A stretch of 45,951 bases of DNA from a virus. Below the pieces are notes generated by a model. That model ran no database searches. It had not been told where the DNA came from and saw only the letters and a program-made list of their open reading frames with translations. The stretch covers positions 1 to 45,951 of the IMG/VR virus record IMGVR_UViG_3300032294_003070, one strand, 5' to 3'. The translations under genes were made by a program, and so were the position numbers. Shown piece after piece: positions 1-6,328 of this stretch; position 1 is the stretch's first letter; every line of letters begins with the position of its first letter.

Positions 1-798
1 ATTAACCAATCCTTAAGTCGTAATATACTCTATTTTTACTTATCACTCTTCGAGGTTGCCACCCCAATTAATCCTTGCGAGATTAGAGAACTTTCAAAAC
101 AATCGTATCGGGCTTGGGACCCTTTACGGCCATGAACAACTCATGACTAAGTAGTGACCTGTCTACCACGACTGACGAACACTTTTCCTTTATTGATTTA
201 TAAGTTGTTAAACCTTAATTAACAAAGTTGTGATTTGTGGATAATAGATGTAGCGGTCCGTCAAACCAGCCATCCCATCTTTTGAACGAGACGATACTGA
301 ACTACACCTTGAAGTCTCCCGACCTCCATACTTTAAGTCTACTTCATAACTCCTACCTTGGTAGGTGAAGAGTAAGGAGAACAACAGCACCACCTGTACG
401 AACCCATACCTTTCGGTTTTAAGTCTACTTTAATATTGAACTCCGTAATTGTATAGTTGGATGACCATACTTCTTACAACAGCTCTACGAGTTATTCTTA
501 TTGGTGTTCCCACCTCAACCAAACGACCCACATCGCTTGGTCACCTAACCACTTTCCCTAAAGTGTCACCCTCAATACTCAAGGTCAGATGATATCCCGC
601 TTGTCTACTCGAGCTCCGTTTCCGAAGCCGCAACCGTTCCAATCAAGAACGAGTCACTTTATACCACTTTCATGGTTTATTTTATGGACTATAGACCGCC
701 CAATATTTTTATTCAAAGAACTTTTCAAGAATGAAGAAAAGGGGAAACTTTACGACCAAGTAAACTCGGAACCTTTACTACCCCTTCTCTTCATTTGT
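1..798 (-). ncRNA. Large structured non-coding RNA candidate (GOLLD/ROOL-like); 3' end not defined
   Basis: About 800 nt with no credible protein in either strand: every frame is cut by stops. Read on the minus strand it is full of local hairpins: a 15-bp stem with one G-U pair opens the predicted transcript (730-744 with 781-795), followed by 550-565 (6 bp, AGGG loop), 519-540 (8 bp), 503-514 (GGAA tetraloop), 352-365 and 311-326 (6 bp, GGGA tetraloop). A Bacteroidota promoter (803-834) would start the RNA at about 798, three nt before the first stem. A tRNA lies just upstream on the same strand. Very large ornate RNAs next to tRNAs in phage genomes are the hallmark of the GOLLD and ROOL classes. 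The class assignment is inference; no terminator is visible before position 1, so the RNA may leave the window. Confidence 0.5.
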
Positions 799-802
799 CT
801 TA

Positions 803-834
803 CAAAGGTAAGAATGTTTTGGGAAACAATCAAA
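803..834 (-). promoter_or_regulatory. Bacteroidota-type promoter of the large RNA
   Basis: Minus strand: TTTG (834-831), 20-nt spacer, TACCTTTG (810-803). This matches TTTG-N20-TANNTTTG exactly. The predicted start is near 798, at the foot of the first hairpin. Confidence 0.65.
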
Positions 835-985
835 CTTTTTTTTGTAAGTTTTTTTAACAAGATAACTGAATTGGTTATTCTTCATTGAAGATGTGTTATT
901 CACCCTCAATCACCCCCCACTCCTAATGGGACAGGTTAACTTCATCTCGATGTTAAAGAACTCTCGGTCTTACCCGATTGTTTGT

Positions 986-1017
986 CAAAGATATGAAGAA
1001 CTTTTCAGTTCGTCAAA
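986..1017 (-). promoter_or_regulatory. Bacteroidota-type promoter, tandem copy
   Basis: Minus strand: TTTG (1017-1014), exactly 20 nt, TATCTTTG (993-986). It points toward the large RNA; predicted start near 981. There is no terminator between it and the 803-834 promoter, so it may give a longer form of the same RNA. Confidence 0.6.
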
Positions 1018-1080
1018 TCTTTTTTTAAGAAAGGGAACCTCGATTTTATGACCGTAATCAACCTTTCTTGTTTTGTCTTA

Positions 1081-1112
1081 CAAAGATAAGAAGTTATTTT
1101 CGAACTATCAAA
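1081..1112 (-). promoter_or_regulatory. Bacteroidota-type promoter, tandem copy
   Basis: Minus strand: TTTG (1112-1109), exactly 20 nt, TATCTTTG (1088-1081). The bases running out of the -7 box (CTTTGTAAGACAAA) are identical to those of the 803-834 promoter. Predicted start near 1076, followed by an 8-bp stem (AAGAAAGG with CCTTTCTT). Confidence 0.6.
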
Positions 1113-1150
1113 TCTATTGAAAGACTTTTTGTGAAATTACTTTCACTTTG

Positions 1151-1222
1151 TTGCGAAGGATGGATTCGAACCACCGACCTAAAGGTTATGAGCCTTCCGA
1201 GCTACCTCTGCTCTACCTCGCG
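1151..1222 (-). tRNA. Initiator-type tRNA-Met (anticodon CAT)
   Basis: Full cloverleaf on the minus strand, 72 nt without encoded CCA. The acceptor pairs at 1221-1216 with 1158-1153; the first pair is a C1-A72 mismatch (1222/1152), the hallmark of bacterial initiator tRNA. The D stem is GAGC/GCTC, the anticodon loop CTCATAA, the T loop TTCGAAT on a 5-bp stem, and the discriminator A is at 1151. The anticodon stem GAAGG/CCTTT has only two G-C pairs next to the loop, whereas canonical initiators have three. It sits just 5' of the tandem promoters and the large RNA. Confidence 0.9.
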
Positions 1223-1233
1223 ATATATCTTAA

Positions 1234-1304
1234 TGATTACAATCCCACTTTCCCCACGGTCACCTATCCACGTCATGCGCTGGTTGAACCAGCGGGTGTA
1301 ATCA
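1234..1304 (-). other. Unidentified tRNA-sized structured element
   Basis: A 71-nt element closed by a perfect 7-bp stem (TGATTAC with GTAATCA) and containing a CACC/GGTG stem stacked on a 6-bp CGCTGG/CCAGCG hairpin with a 5-nt loop. The size and closing stem recall a tRNA, and it lies 11 nt upstream of the initiator tRNA. No T-loop or anticodon arm can be drawn on either strand, so I do not call it a tRNA. It could be a processing element of the tRNA transcript or a decayed tRNA. Confidence 0.4.
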
Positions 1305-1330
1305 ATATTTTTCTAAGAACTAATACATCC

Positions 1331-1381
1331 GATAAAAAATCCCACAAGTTACTAAAATTTCTCAACTTTCTCACTTGTGGG
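1331..1381 (-). terminator. Intrinsic terminator just behind a promoter
   Basis: Minus strand: 9-bp stem CCCACAAGT (1381-1373) with ACTTGTGGG (1349-1341), then ATTTTTTAT. It begins about 9 nt after the predicted start of the 1395-1426 promoter, so it would release an RNA of about 58 nt unless read through into the tRNA. Confidence 0.6.
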
Positions 1382-1394
1382 ACGGGTTGTTTCA

Positions 1395-1426
1395 CAAAGG
1401 TAATTAACAATTTTGACACTGTAAAA
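1395..1426 (-). promoter_or_regulatory. Probable promoter upstream of the tRNA region
   Basis: Minus strand TACCTTTG (1402-1395) matches TANNTTTG. At the -33 position, 20 nt upstream, the bases are TTTT rather than TTTG, so this copy is weaker than the others. Predicted start near 1390. Confidence 0.4.
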
Positions 1427-1497
1427 TTTTTATGAAACTTTTTTTTGGGGATGTTCACCTTTTCAGGTGTGGAAATATAAATATCTCCGTTTTCATC

Positions 1498-1523
1498 AAA
1501 AGTCTTACAAATATAAGACTTTT
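1498..1523. terminator. Hairpin with T/A runs, terminator of the Nudix operon
   Basis: A 9-bp stem AAAAGTCTT (1498-1506) with AAGACTTTT (1515-1523). It lies directly behind the small membrane gene on the minus strand. The plus strand carries the longer T run, so it may work in both directions. Confidence 0.6.
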
Positions 1524-1526
1524 TTT

Positions 1527-1637
1527 TTAATGGTCAAGTTTTTTTAAGGTATCTTTAATTTTTTTTCTATAATGAACATATGCCCATACATTAGCAATAA
1601 GAGATAAGACAACCCAGATTCCTATTAAAATTTTCAT
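1527..1637 (-). CDS. Small single-span membrane protein (36 aa)
   Basis: A 36-residue protein beginning MKILIGIWVV. It has one hydrophobic helix (about residues 3-22, ending in WAYVHY) followed by a basic tail (RKKIKDTLKKLDH), so it probably sits in the inner membrane with the tail in the cytoplasm. Its ATG overlaps the Nudix stop as ATGA, which suggests translational coupling, and a terminator hairpin follows the stop at once. Function unknown. Support: the tight overlap, the sensible topology and the terminator position. Confidence 0.6.
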   Translation of the reverse strand: MKILIGIWVVLSLIANVWAYVHYRKKIKDTLKKLDH

Positions 1638-2053
1638 GATAAAATAATTTCCGCTAATTTATGAAGATATTCACCTGAAGTCTCAGGTTTAATTTCTTCT
1701 ATTGTAAAATAACCACATTCAGTATGTTCCTCCCCATCAATAGCATTTACCAAGTCAGGGTACATCGGAGACTCTGTATTCAATAAATACACATACATAA
1801 ATCCTTTTACTTTTTTACCATCACGTGTATGTCTTGGAATAAGTCCAACAAATGTTAACTCAACATCATCAATATTAAGTGATGTTTCTTCGAAGAACTC
1901 GCGTTTTGCTCCTTCTTGGGTTGTTTCATTTTCTTCTAATTTACCTCCAGGTATTGACCACATACCTGGGAATGAACCCTGATTGTTTCTTTTACATAAA
2001 AGGAGTTTGTTTTGATGTTTTACCGCCACACCGACGTATCTTTTTTTATCCAT
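1634..2053 (-). CDS. Nudix hydrolase
   Basis: 139 aa, a typical single-domain Nudix length. The Nudix box GX5EX7REUXEEXG is complete at residues 37-57 (G37, E43, R51-E52, E55-E56), with strand-forming residues before it and the usual GMWSIPGG approach. Such enzymes cleave nucleoside diphosphates linked to another moiety; the substrate cannot be read from the sequence. Mutator-type enzymes that clean oxidised dNTPs and ADP-ribose or NAD pyrophosphatases are the main possibilities in a phage. The gene is divergent from the DUF192 gene with a 14-nt gap and is coupled to a 36-aa membrane protein. Confidence 0.9.
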   Translation of the reverse strand: MDKKRYVGVAVKHQNKLLLCKRNNQGSFPGMWSIPGGKLEENETTQEGAKREFFEETSLNIDDVELTFVGLIPRHTRDGKKVKGFMYVYLLNTESPMYPDLVNAIDGEEHTECGYFTIEEIKPETSGEYLHKLAEIILS

Positions 2054-2054
2054 G

Positions 2055-2064
2055 GTATTTATAT
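2055..2064 (+). promoter_or_regulatory. RTATTTATWW box, 3 nt before ATG
   Basis: GTATTTATAT ends 3 nt before the ATG of the DUF192 gene. It is one of about eleven such boxes near gene starts and a candidate second promoter class. Confidence 0.35.
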
Positions 2065-2067
2065 AAT

Positions 2068-2415
2068 ATGAGAGTTAAAATTAATGATAATATTTTTAAT
2101 GTAAAAACTTTAGTTGATGAAAAGTCCCAATCAATTGGTATGATGGGTAAGAAATTTAATTCGACTTTCAACGGACTACTATTTTTAATGGGTGGAAAGA
2201 AACAATGTTTTTGGATGAAAAATTGTATCATTCCTCTCGACATAATCATAATAAAAAATAATGTTATCGTAAACATCCATTTTAATTGTCCACCTTGTAA
2301 TGAAGAACCATGTCCTTCTTATTGTGGTAGAGGTAATATTGTTTTAGAATTGATGGGTGGAAGTTGTGAGCACTTAAACATTCAGGCTGGTGATTCTGTC
2401 GAGTACATTTTCTAA
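2068..2415 (+). CDS. DUF192 family protein
   Basis: 115 aa. It shows the DUF192 signature: an early G-M-M segment (residues 26-28), then FWMKNCIIPLDIIII near residues 51-65, and a C-terminal VLELMGG...GD pattern with GD at about residues 108-109. The function of the family is unknown; cellular members are often exported, but no signal peptide is visible here. Four cysteines between residues 75 and 90 (CPPCNEEPCPSYC) are more than the family core needs and might bind metal. I chose MRVKIND because a longer reading would run through the divergent Nudix gene. The stop overlaps the convergent cobalamin adenosyltransferase gene by 4 nt. Confidence 0.85.
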   Translation: MRVKINDNIFNVKTLVDEKSQSIGMMGKKFNSTFNGLLFLMGGKKQCFWMKNCIIPLDIIIIKNNVIVNIHFNCPPCNEEPCPSYCGRGNIVLELMGGSCEHLNIQAGDSVEYIF

Positions 2416-2951
2416 TTTTTCCAAATAGTTTCTTTTACTTCCTCTTTGTGAGCAATAAATCTTGCCAAAACAAAAAAGTAATCACTAAGTCTATTAAGAT
2501 ACTTCGATATGGGATGAAGTTTGATAAAGTTATCCAAAACTTTACATTCTAAAACTTCTATTTCTGTTCTTCTCGCTATTGTTCTACAAATATGTGCTGT
2601 TGAAACTGCTCGACTACCTTTTGGTAAAATAAAGTTTTTTAATTCAGGTAATTCTTTGTTCATGATATCCATTGACTCTTCCAATGATTTAATATCCTCA
2701 TCTGTAACTTCAGTTAAATCAGTATCATTATCATTGATAATCATTGAACCAGCGTTGAATAGATTCCACTGAATAATTTCGAAGATTCCATTAACATCCA
2801 ATATCTCACTCCTTAGTAAACCTACGAATGAGTTTAGTTCATCCAATGAACCTACCGCCTTAATTTCTTGAATTGTTTTGGAGACCCTTCGTCCTGATAA
2901 CAAACTTGTTGTTCCGTCGTCCCCTTTTTTTGTGTATACTTTATTTGCCAT
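2412..2951 (-). CDS. Cob(I)alamin adenosyltransferase, PduO type
   Basis: 179 aa. The N-terminal ATP-binding motif TKKGDDGTTSLLSGRR (residues 7-22) is the PduO/MMAB signature; SLDELNS (35-41) and the later HICRTIARRTEIE helix match the conserved active-site helices. The enzyme transfers 5'-deoxyadenosyl from ATP to cob(I)alamin to make coenzyme B12. In a phage it could supply a B12-dependent ribonucleotide reductase, which is not in this window. I start at MANK rather than two codons earlier because a promoter-like TATATTTT with GTTG 20 nt upstream ends 4 nt before this ATG, as in the leaderless genes elsewhere here. Confidence 0.9.
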   Translation of the reverse strand: MANKVYTKKGDDGTTSLLSGRRVSKTIQEIKAVGSLDELNSFVGLLRSEILDVNGIFEIIQWNLFNAGSMIINDNDTDLTEVTDEDIKSLEESMDIMNKELPELKNFILPKGSRAVSTAHICRTIARRTEIEVLECKVLDNFIKLHPISKYLNRLSDYFFVLARFIAHKEEVKETIWKN

Positions 2952-2969
2952 ACACAAAATATATTAAAG

Positions 2970-4409
2970 TTATTTCGAACTTTCAACCGATTGTTTCTCG
3001 GATTGTATTTTTTCTTTCAACTTAGATTTGAAATCATTCGCAACCATCTTTGTGAACTTTACGTAAGGACTATCATCCGAGTTTGGGTCATATCGATAAT
3101 TCCCTTGAGGTGGTCTAGTACCTCGACCTAAATAACTTAATCCACCTATATTTGTAATACACTTATGCCCACCTGAGTTTGCCTGTATTAAATCCCAAGA
3201 GTTTACCATAATAGAATCTAATATTCTTTTTTCATCATCAGTCAGGTCTTTGAATGGTTTCTCCATCATATCCTTAACCCTTTTCAACACTTCCTCTCCA
3301 TTCGGTAAACCAATAAATTTACCACCATAAATTGCATCAAAGTCTTGGAATGTAAAACCAATACTTTCAGGTCCTACACTTGTTTCACTAATCCATTTTA
3401 TGGTTGAGAGAGGTATTTTCTTGTCTTTAAGTTTGTCTTCCCACTTGGATAAAACCTCTTGGGCAATTTCACCAAGGTTGACACCTTTAAGTTCCCTCTC
3501 CTTTTTGAACGGATTACACGACGCTTGTACCAAACCCATCGGCCATGCCATGATAAGAAAGTCTGCCTCAGGGTTATTTCTAAATGGGGTATACCTATCA
3601 TATGACCCAGGTTTGAACATACTGCCCCCGCCATATTGGTAAATAATATTATCACTAACTTCTGGGAAGTTCTTCATTTGTTCTGCATAATCTTCTGCGT
3701 TTTTTTGTAACACTTCAGGTTTTGGTGCCGTTGTCATCGTCATCCAATTCTTGATGTTGTTCAGTATTGAAAGTAATGATGGTTCTGAATCCATTACCAA
3801 CCCTTCCAAAAATCCTGGCTTGTTTTTGAATGCTAAAAGTAGTTTGTTAATTACCAAACCTAATAACATTTTATTTTTTTGTAGTGAATCTTCTTTGTCT
3901 ACTCTGTATATGTAATTGACAACTTGTTCAGGTGAGATATTATGTTTAGCAAAATCTGCAGAGTCAACGGTATTGATGAGTAAAACATCTGAAGTTGGGA
4001 ATAAATCTTTTGGGGAAACTATTTGAGAAAGGGTTTCAACGTTTGAACGAGCTCCTCTGAATTGTTTTGACGTTCCCTTCTCAACACCGACTTGTCTATC
4101 ATGGTGGTCAGTATGAATCTTGAACATTGGTTTACCATGTGCAAAGTCAACTAAAACTGGCATCGTATCTCCTGTCGCATCGTTTTTCTTGACAGCAAAT
4201 TCTTTGTCACCATATTGAATGACATGTGAACCAACAACCTGTATACCATTGTCCTCCAAGTATTTTTTCATGGCAATAGCGGTTGTTACCCCATCCAAAT
4301 CTTGATGGAAATAAATTTCAGCTTTGGGATATCTCTTCCTCAAAGCTGAAATGTCTCTTATACCCGTTTCTGTGATTAATTTTTTACGCACGATGTACAA
4401 AAAGTTCAA
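2970..4409 (-). CDS. DHH-superfamily phosphoesterase
   Basis: 479 aa. Motif I is HQDLDG (residues 35-40) and motif III is DHHD (101-104), with D88 as the likely motif II aspartate; together they form a two-metal phosphoesterase site. A C-terminal SGGHK near residues 423-427 resembles the GGGH of DHHA1 substrate-binding domains. The family includes RecJ exonuclease, nanoRNases and cyclic-dinucleotide phosphodiesterases. The roughly 300 residues between the motifs and DHHA1-like end are longer than in NrnA, so this is neither a clear RecJ nor a clear NrnA. The start overlaps the upstream gene by 26 nt. Possible roles are ssDNA degradation in recombination, or removal of short oligonucleotides or signalling nucleotides. 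Confidence 0.7.
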   Translation of the reverse strand: MNFLYIVRKKLITETGIRDISALRKRYPKAEIYFHQDLDGVTTAIAMKKYLEDNGIQVVGSHVIQYGDKEFAVKKNDATGDTMPVLVDFAHGKPMFKIHTDHHDRQVGVEKGTSKQFRGARSNVETLSQIVSPKDLFPTSDVLLINTVDSADFAKHNISPEQVVNYIYRVDKEDSLQKNKMLLGLVINKLLLAFKNKPGFLEGLVMDSEPSLLSILNNIKNWMTMTTAPKPEVLQKNAEDYAEQMKNFPEVSDNIIYQYGGGSMFKPGSYDRYTPFRNNPEADFLIMAWPMGLVQASCNPFKKERELKGVNLGEIAQEVLSKWEDKLKDKKIPLSTIKWISETSVGPESIGFTFQDFDAIYGGKFIGLPNGEEVLKRVKDMMEKPFKDLTDDEKRILDSIMVNSWDLIQANSGGHKCITNIGGLSYLGRGTRPPQGNYRYDPNSDDSPYVKFTKMVANDFKSKLKEKIQSEKQSVESSK

Positions 4410-4734
4410 GTTTTCCCATTTCGTTTACATATAAATCCACTCCTTGGAAATATTTTCTTCTGTCTGCGGGTGATATACTACTCATTGTAACTTTATCACC
4501 TTTTCTCATTTGTACAAGAGTATTTGGTCCTAATTTTGCCATCTTGGCAATTACTTTACCGTCAGCCATAGGACTACCTTCAACCGCAACTACTTCATAA
4601 TTCCTCGTTCTAGCATCAGGAAATTCTGATTTAGCTTTACCAATTGAACCTTTGGCAACCATTGATTGTTCCTCTATTACTTTCTTAACTATATTAGTCA
4701 AATCTGACTCAGTTAGTCTAATTACTTTTCCCAT
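4384..4734 (-). CDS. Probable virion protein with head-targeting-like N-terminus
   Basis: 116 aa, no recognised domain. The N-terminus is an amphipathic helix, RLTESDLTNIVKKVIEEQ (residues 6-23), ending in I-E-E followed by Q-S. This is one of several proteins in the window whose first 10-25 residues end in (I/L)xE, the cleavage signature of T4-type prohead proteases. The remainder (K/R/G-rich, VAVEGSPMADGKVIAKMAKLG) could be a small beta domain. It lies between the ferritin-like gene (1-nt gap) and the DHH gene (26-nt overlap). A virion location is inferred only from the N-terminus. Confidence 0.6.
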   Translation of the reverse strand: MGKVIRLTESDLTNIVKKVIEEQSMVAKGSIGKAKSEFPDARTRNYEVVAVEGSPMADGKVIAKMAKLGPNTLVQMRKGDKVTMSSISPADRRKYFQGVDLYVNEMGKLELFVHRA

Positions 4735-4735
4735 G

Positions 4736-5107
4736 TTAATATTTTAATGTTAATCTATATTTTAATTGGTTAATACTTCCCAACATTTCATCTCTTAAGT
4801 TCAATAAATCTGTATCATATCTTGAATCCAAATGGTCAGTCATCTCAACCAAAAATTCAGTAATTCCATCCATGAAATTCTGTACACTTAATGACTTTAT
4901 GTCTTGAAACATGATTGAAAACTCAGGTTCGAATTCAACTCTACCATATTTTCCCATCATCGTTTCTACGAAAGTATCAATCATATCACCCAACGAGTCA
5001 TATATTTCACCATAAGCTTTATGTTTAGCATCTCCAAAAGTTTGCCAATGTAAAAATTTGAATTGTAATTGGATTTGTACCAATTTGAGCGTTAATTCTT
5101 CTTTCAT
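4736..5107 (-). CDS. Ferritin-like small helical protein (DUF5856-like)
   Basis: 123 aa, almost all helix. The opening LQFKFLHWQTFGDAKHKAYGEIYDSLGDMIDTF resembles the first helices of Dps/ferritin-like proteins, where an HW pair precedes an H-x-x-x-x-E/D helix. Large phages often carry such short proteins, catalogued as DUF5856. The conserved H and E/D residues could bind iron, but the full diiron set cannot be confirmed by eye. It sits in the same operon as two putative virion proteins (10-nt and 1-nt gaps). It could equally be a plain four-helix protein. Confidence 0.6.
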   Translation of the reverse strand: MKEELTLKLVQIQLQFKFLHWQTFGDAKHKAYGEIYDSLGDMIDTFVETMMGKYGRVEFEPEFSIMFQDIKSLSVQNFMDGITEFLVEMTDHLDSRYDTDLLNLRDEMLGSINQLKYRLTLKY

Positions 5108-5117
5108 GTTCTATCTA

Positions 5118-6272
5118 TTATATTTTATTTAGCCCTAATAATTGTCCTCCTAATACACTCTTAAAATAATCTCCAATAGGATTACTCTGAGGTGTTGAGG
5201 GTTGAGCTGAAGGTTGTGTTGTCGGTTTATTACTTGTTTGTTCTGTATCTGACACACTCGCATCTTCGTCACCAAAGTCATCTTTGAAATATTGTTTACC
5301 TTGTTCAGTTTGTTGGTATTGTGCCATTTTGGATTCTACTTTTTCCTGACCCATTTTTTCTACTAATTCATCAGGTCCAACAAAATTACCAAGTCCTAAG
5401 AAATCCAAGAATCCAGCATAAAATTTGGTTTGTCTCATAAGAGCTCTAACCGACTTATTTCTACCTATCAACTGAGGCATTCCACCAAAAATAGTTTTCC
5501 ATGACATCAAACCTTTTGAGGTTCTATATGATGTGAATAAACCTGATTTCTTGGATGCATTTATTAATTTTTGAAGTCCATCTTGTTGAGCTTCTTTACT
5601 TAATTTGGGGAAATTTTTAGCAAATACTTGAGAATTAAGTCTCACTTTAGTACCTTTTCTTGCCGCACTTGAAAACAAATCCAACCATTGTATTAGTGTT
5701 CTCTTTAATCCACCAGGTAAAGGAATTCTTTCTACAACTCCTCTAAGTTTTCCACCTATTTTACTTACTCCGTCCACGAACTTTCCTGTAAGTCCGCCTG
5801 TAGCAGAAATTTTTGCCAATTGTTGAGAGGCCTTTGTTATTTCCTCTGCGGACTTAGCGTTTTTAACAGTTTTCAAAACTCCTTCTAATGCTTTTGCACT
5901 TGGTGCACCAACCTTAAGAGCACCCATTACAGGTTTGGCAACTAAGTCACCAGCATATGGGATTGCTGAAACTAAAGATAAAAATCCAAATAAATTATCC
6001 CCTTGATTGATATATGAAATACCATTCACTAAATCCACAACACCTGTTGGGTCAAAAATACCTGCAATATCTCCAACTGTGTTATACCATTCAGATTCTT
6101 TAAGAAGTTTTGATTTTTGTGGATAAAGTTCTTTACAGATTTCTACAATCATTGACTTTTCCTCGTCCGAAAAGTTTGACCAATTATGTTCAGCCAATTT
6201 GAGATTTTCTTCTTGTGTGATTAAATCTTGGATTAATTCTAATTGTTTCTCGTTTATTATGATTTCCGCCAT
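5118..6272 (-). CDS. Virion-type protein with hydrophobic glycine-rich domain
   Basis: 384 aa. After an N-terminal helix (EIIINEKQLELIQDLITQEE) comes a hydrophobic region (about residues 65-115) with IAGIFDPTGVVDLVNGISY and SAIPYAGDLVAKP. That pattern is shared by many large-phage proteins and recalls pre-toxin 'TG' linkers. The middle is lysine- and glycine-rich, and the last 60 residues are a Ser/Thr/Gln/Pro-rich tail (TKPTTQPSAQPSTPQSN-like). The mixture suggests a structural or injected protein, perhaps interacting with membrane. It is preceded by an RTATTTATAA box 11 nt upstream and a terminator of the methyltransferase operon. No enzyme motif is visible. Confidence 0.6.
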   Translation of the reverse strand: MAEIIINEKQLELIQDLITQEENLKLAEHNWSNFSDEEKSMIVEICKELYPQKSKLLKESEWYNTVGDIAGIFDPTGVVDLVNGISYINQGDNLFGFLSLVSAIPYAGDLVAKPVMGALKVGAPSAKALEGVLKTVKNAKSAEEITKASQQLAKISATGGLTGKFVDGVSKIGGKLRGVVERIPLPGGLKRTLIQWLDLFSSAARKGTKVRLNSQVFAKNFPKLSKEAQQDGLQKLINASKKSGLFTSYRTSKGLMSWKTIFGGMPQLIGRNKSVRALMRQTKFYAGFLDFLGLGNFVGPDELVEKMGQEKVESKMAQYQQTEQGKQYFKDDFGDEDASVSDTEQTSNKPTTQPSAQPSTPQSNPIGDYFKSVLGGQLLGLNKI

Positions 6273-6283
6273 TGGTATTTTTC

Positions 6284-6293
6284 TTATAAATAT
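6284..6293 (-). promoter_or_regulatory. RTATTTATWW box before virion-type gene
   Basis: Minus strand ATATTTATAA, 11 nt before the ATG at 6272 and just behind the 6308-6325 terminator. Confidence 0.4.
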
Positions 6294-6307
6294 CCAAGTA
6301 ATAAAAA

Positions 6308-6325
6308 AAGGGTCATTCGACCCTT
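6308..6325 (-). terminator. Intrinsic terminator of the methyltransferase operon
   Basis: Minus strand: AAGGGTC (6325-6319), 4-nt loop, GACCCTT (6314-6308), then a T run read from the A7 at 6303-6309. It lies 4 nt behind the methyltransferase stop. Confidence 0.75.
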
Positions 6326-6328
6326 ATA

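Noticed and set aside
208-393. 61-aa minus-strand frame in the gene-free region
   Set aside because: It crosses the 311-326 and 352-365 hairpins, has no promoter at its start and no protein-like domain; structured RNA explains it better.
1-798. tmRNA, RNase P RNA, rRNA fragment or group I/II intron
   Set aside because: I found none of their hallmark motifs: no tag frame with tRNA-like end, no GAGGAAAGTCC core, no 530-loop, no domain V hairpin.
589-888. 99-aa plus-strand frame
   Set aside because: It is antisense to the promoter and first stem of the large RNA and is dominated by Phe/Leu from T-rich DNA.
1234-1304. Second tRNA gene
   Set aside because: The closing stem fits, but no anticodon arm or T-loop can be drawn on either strand.
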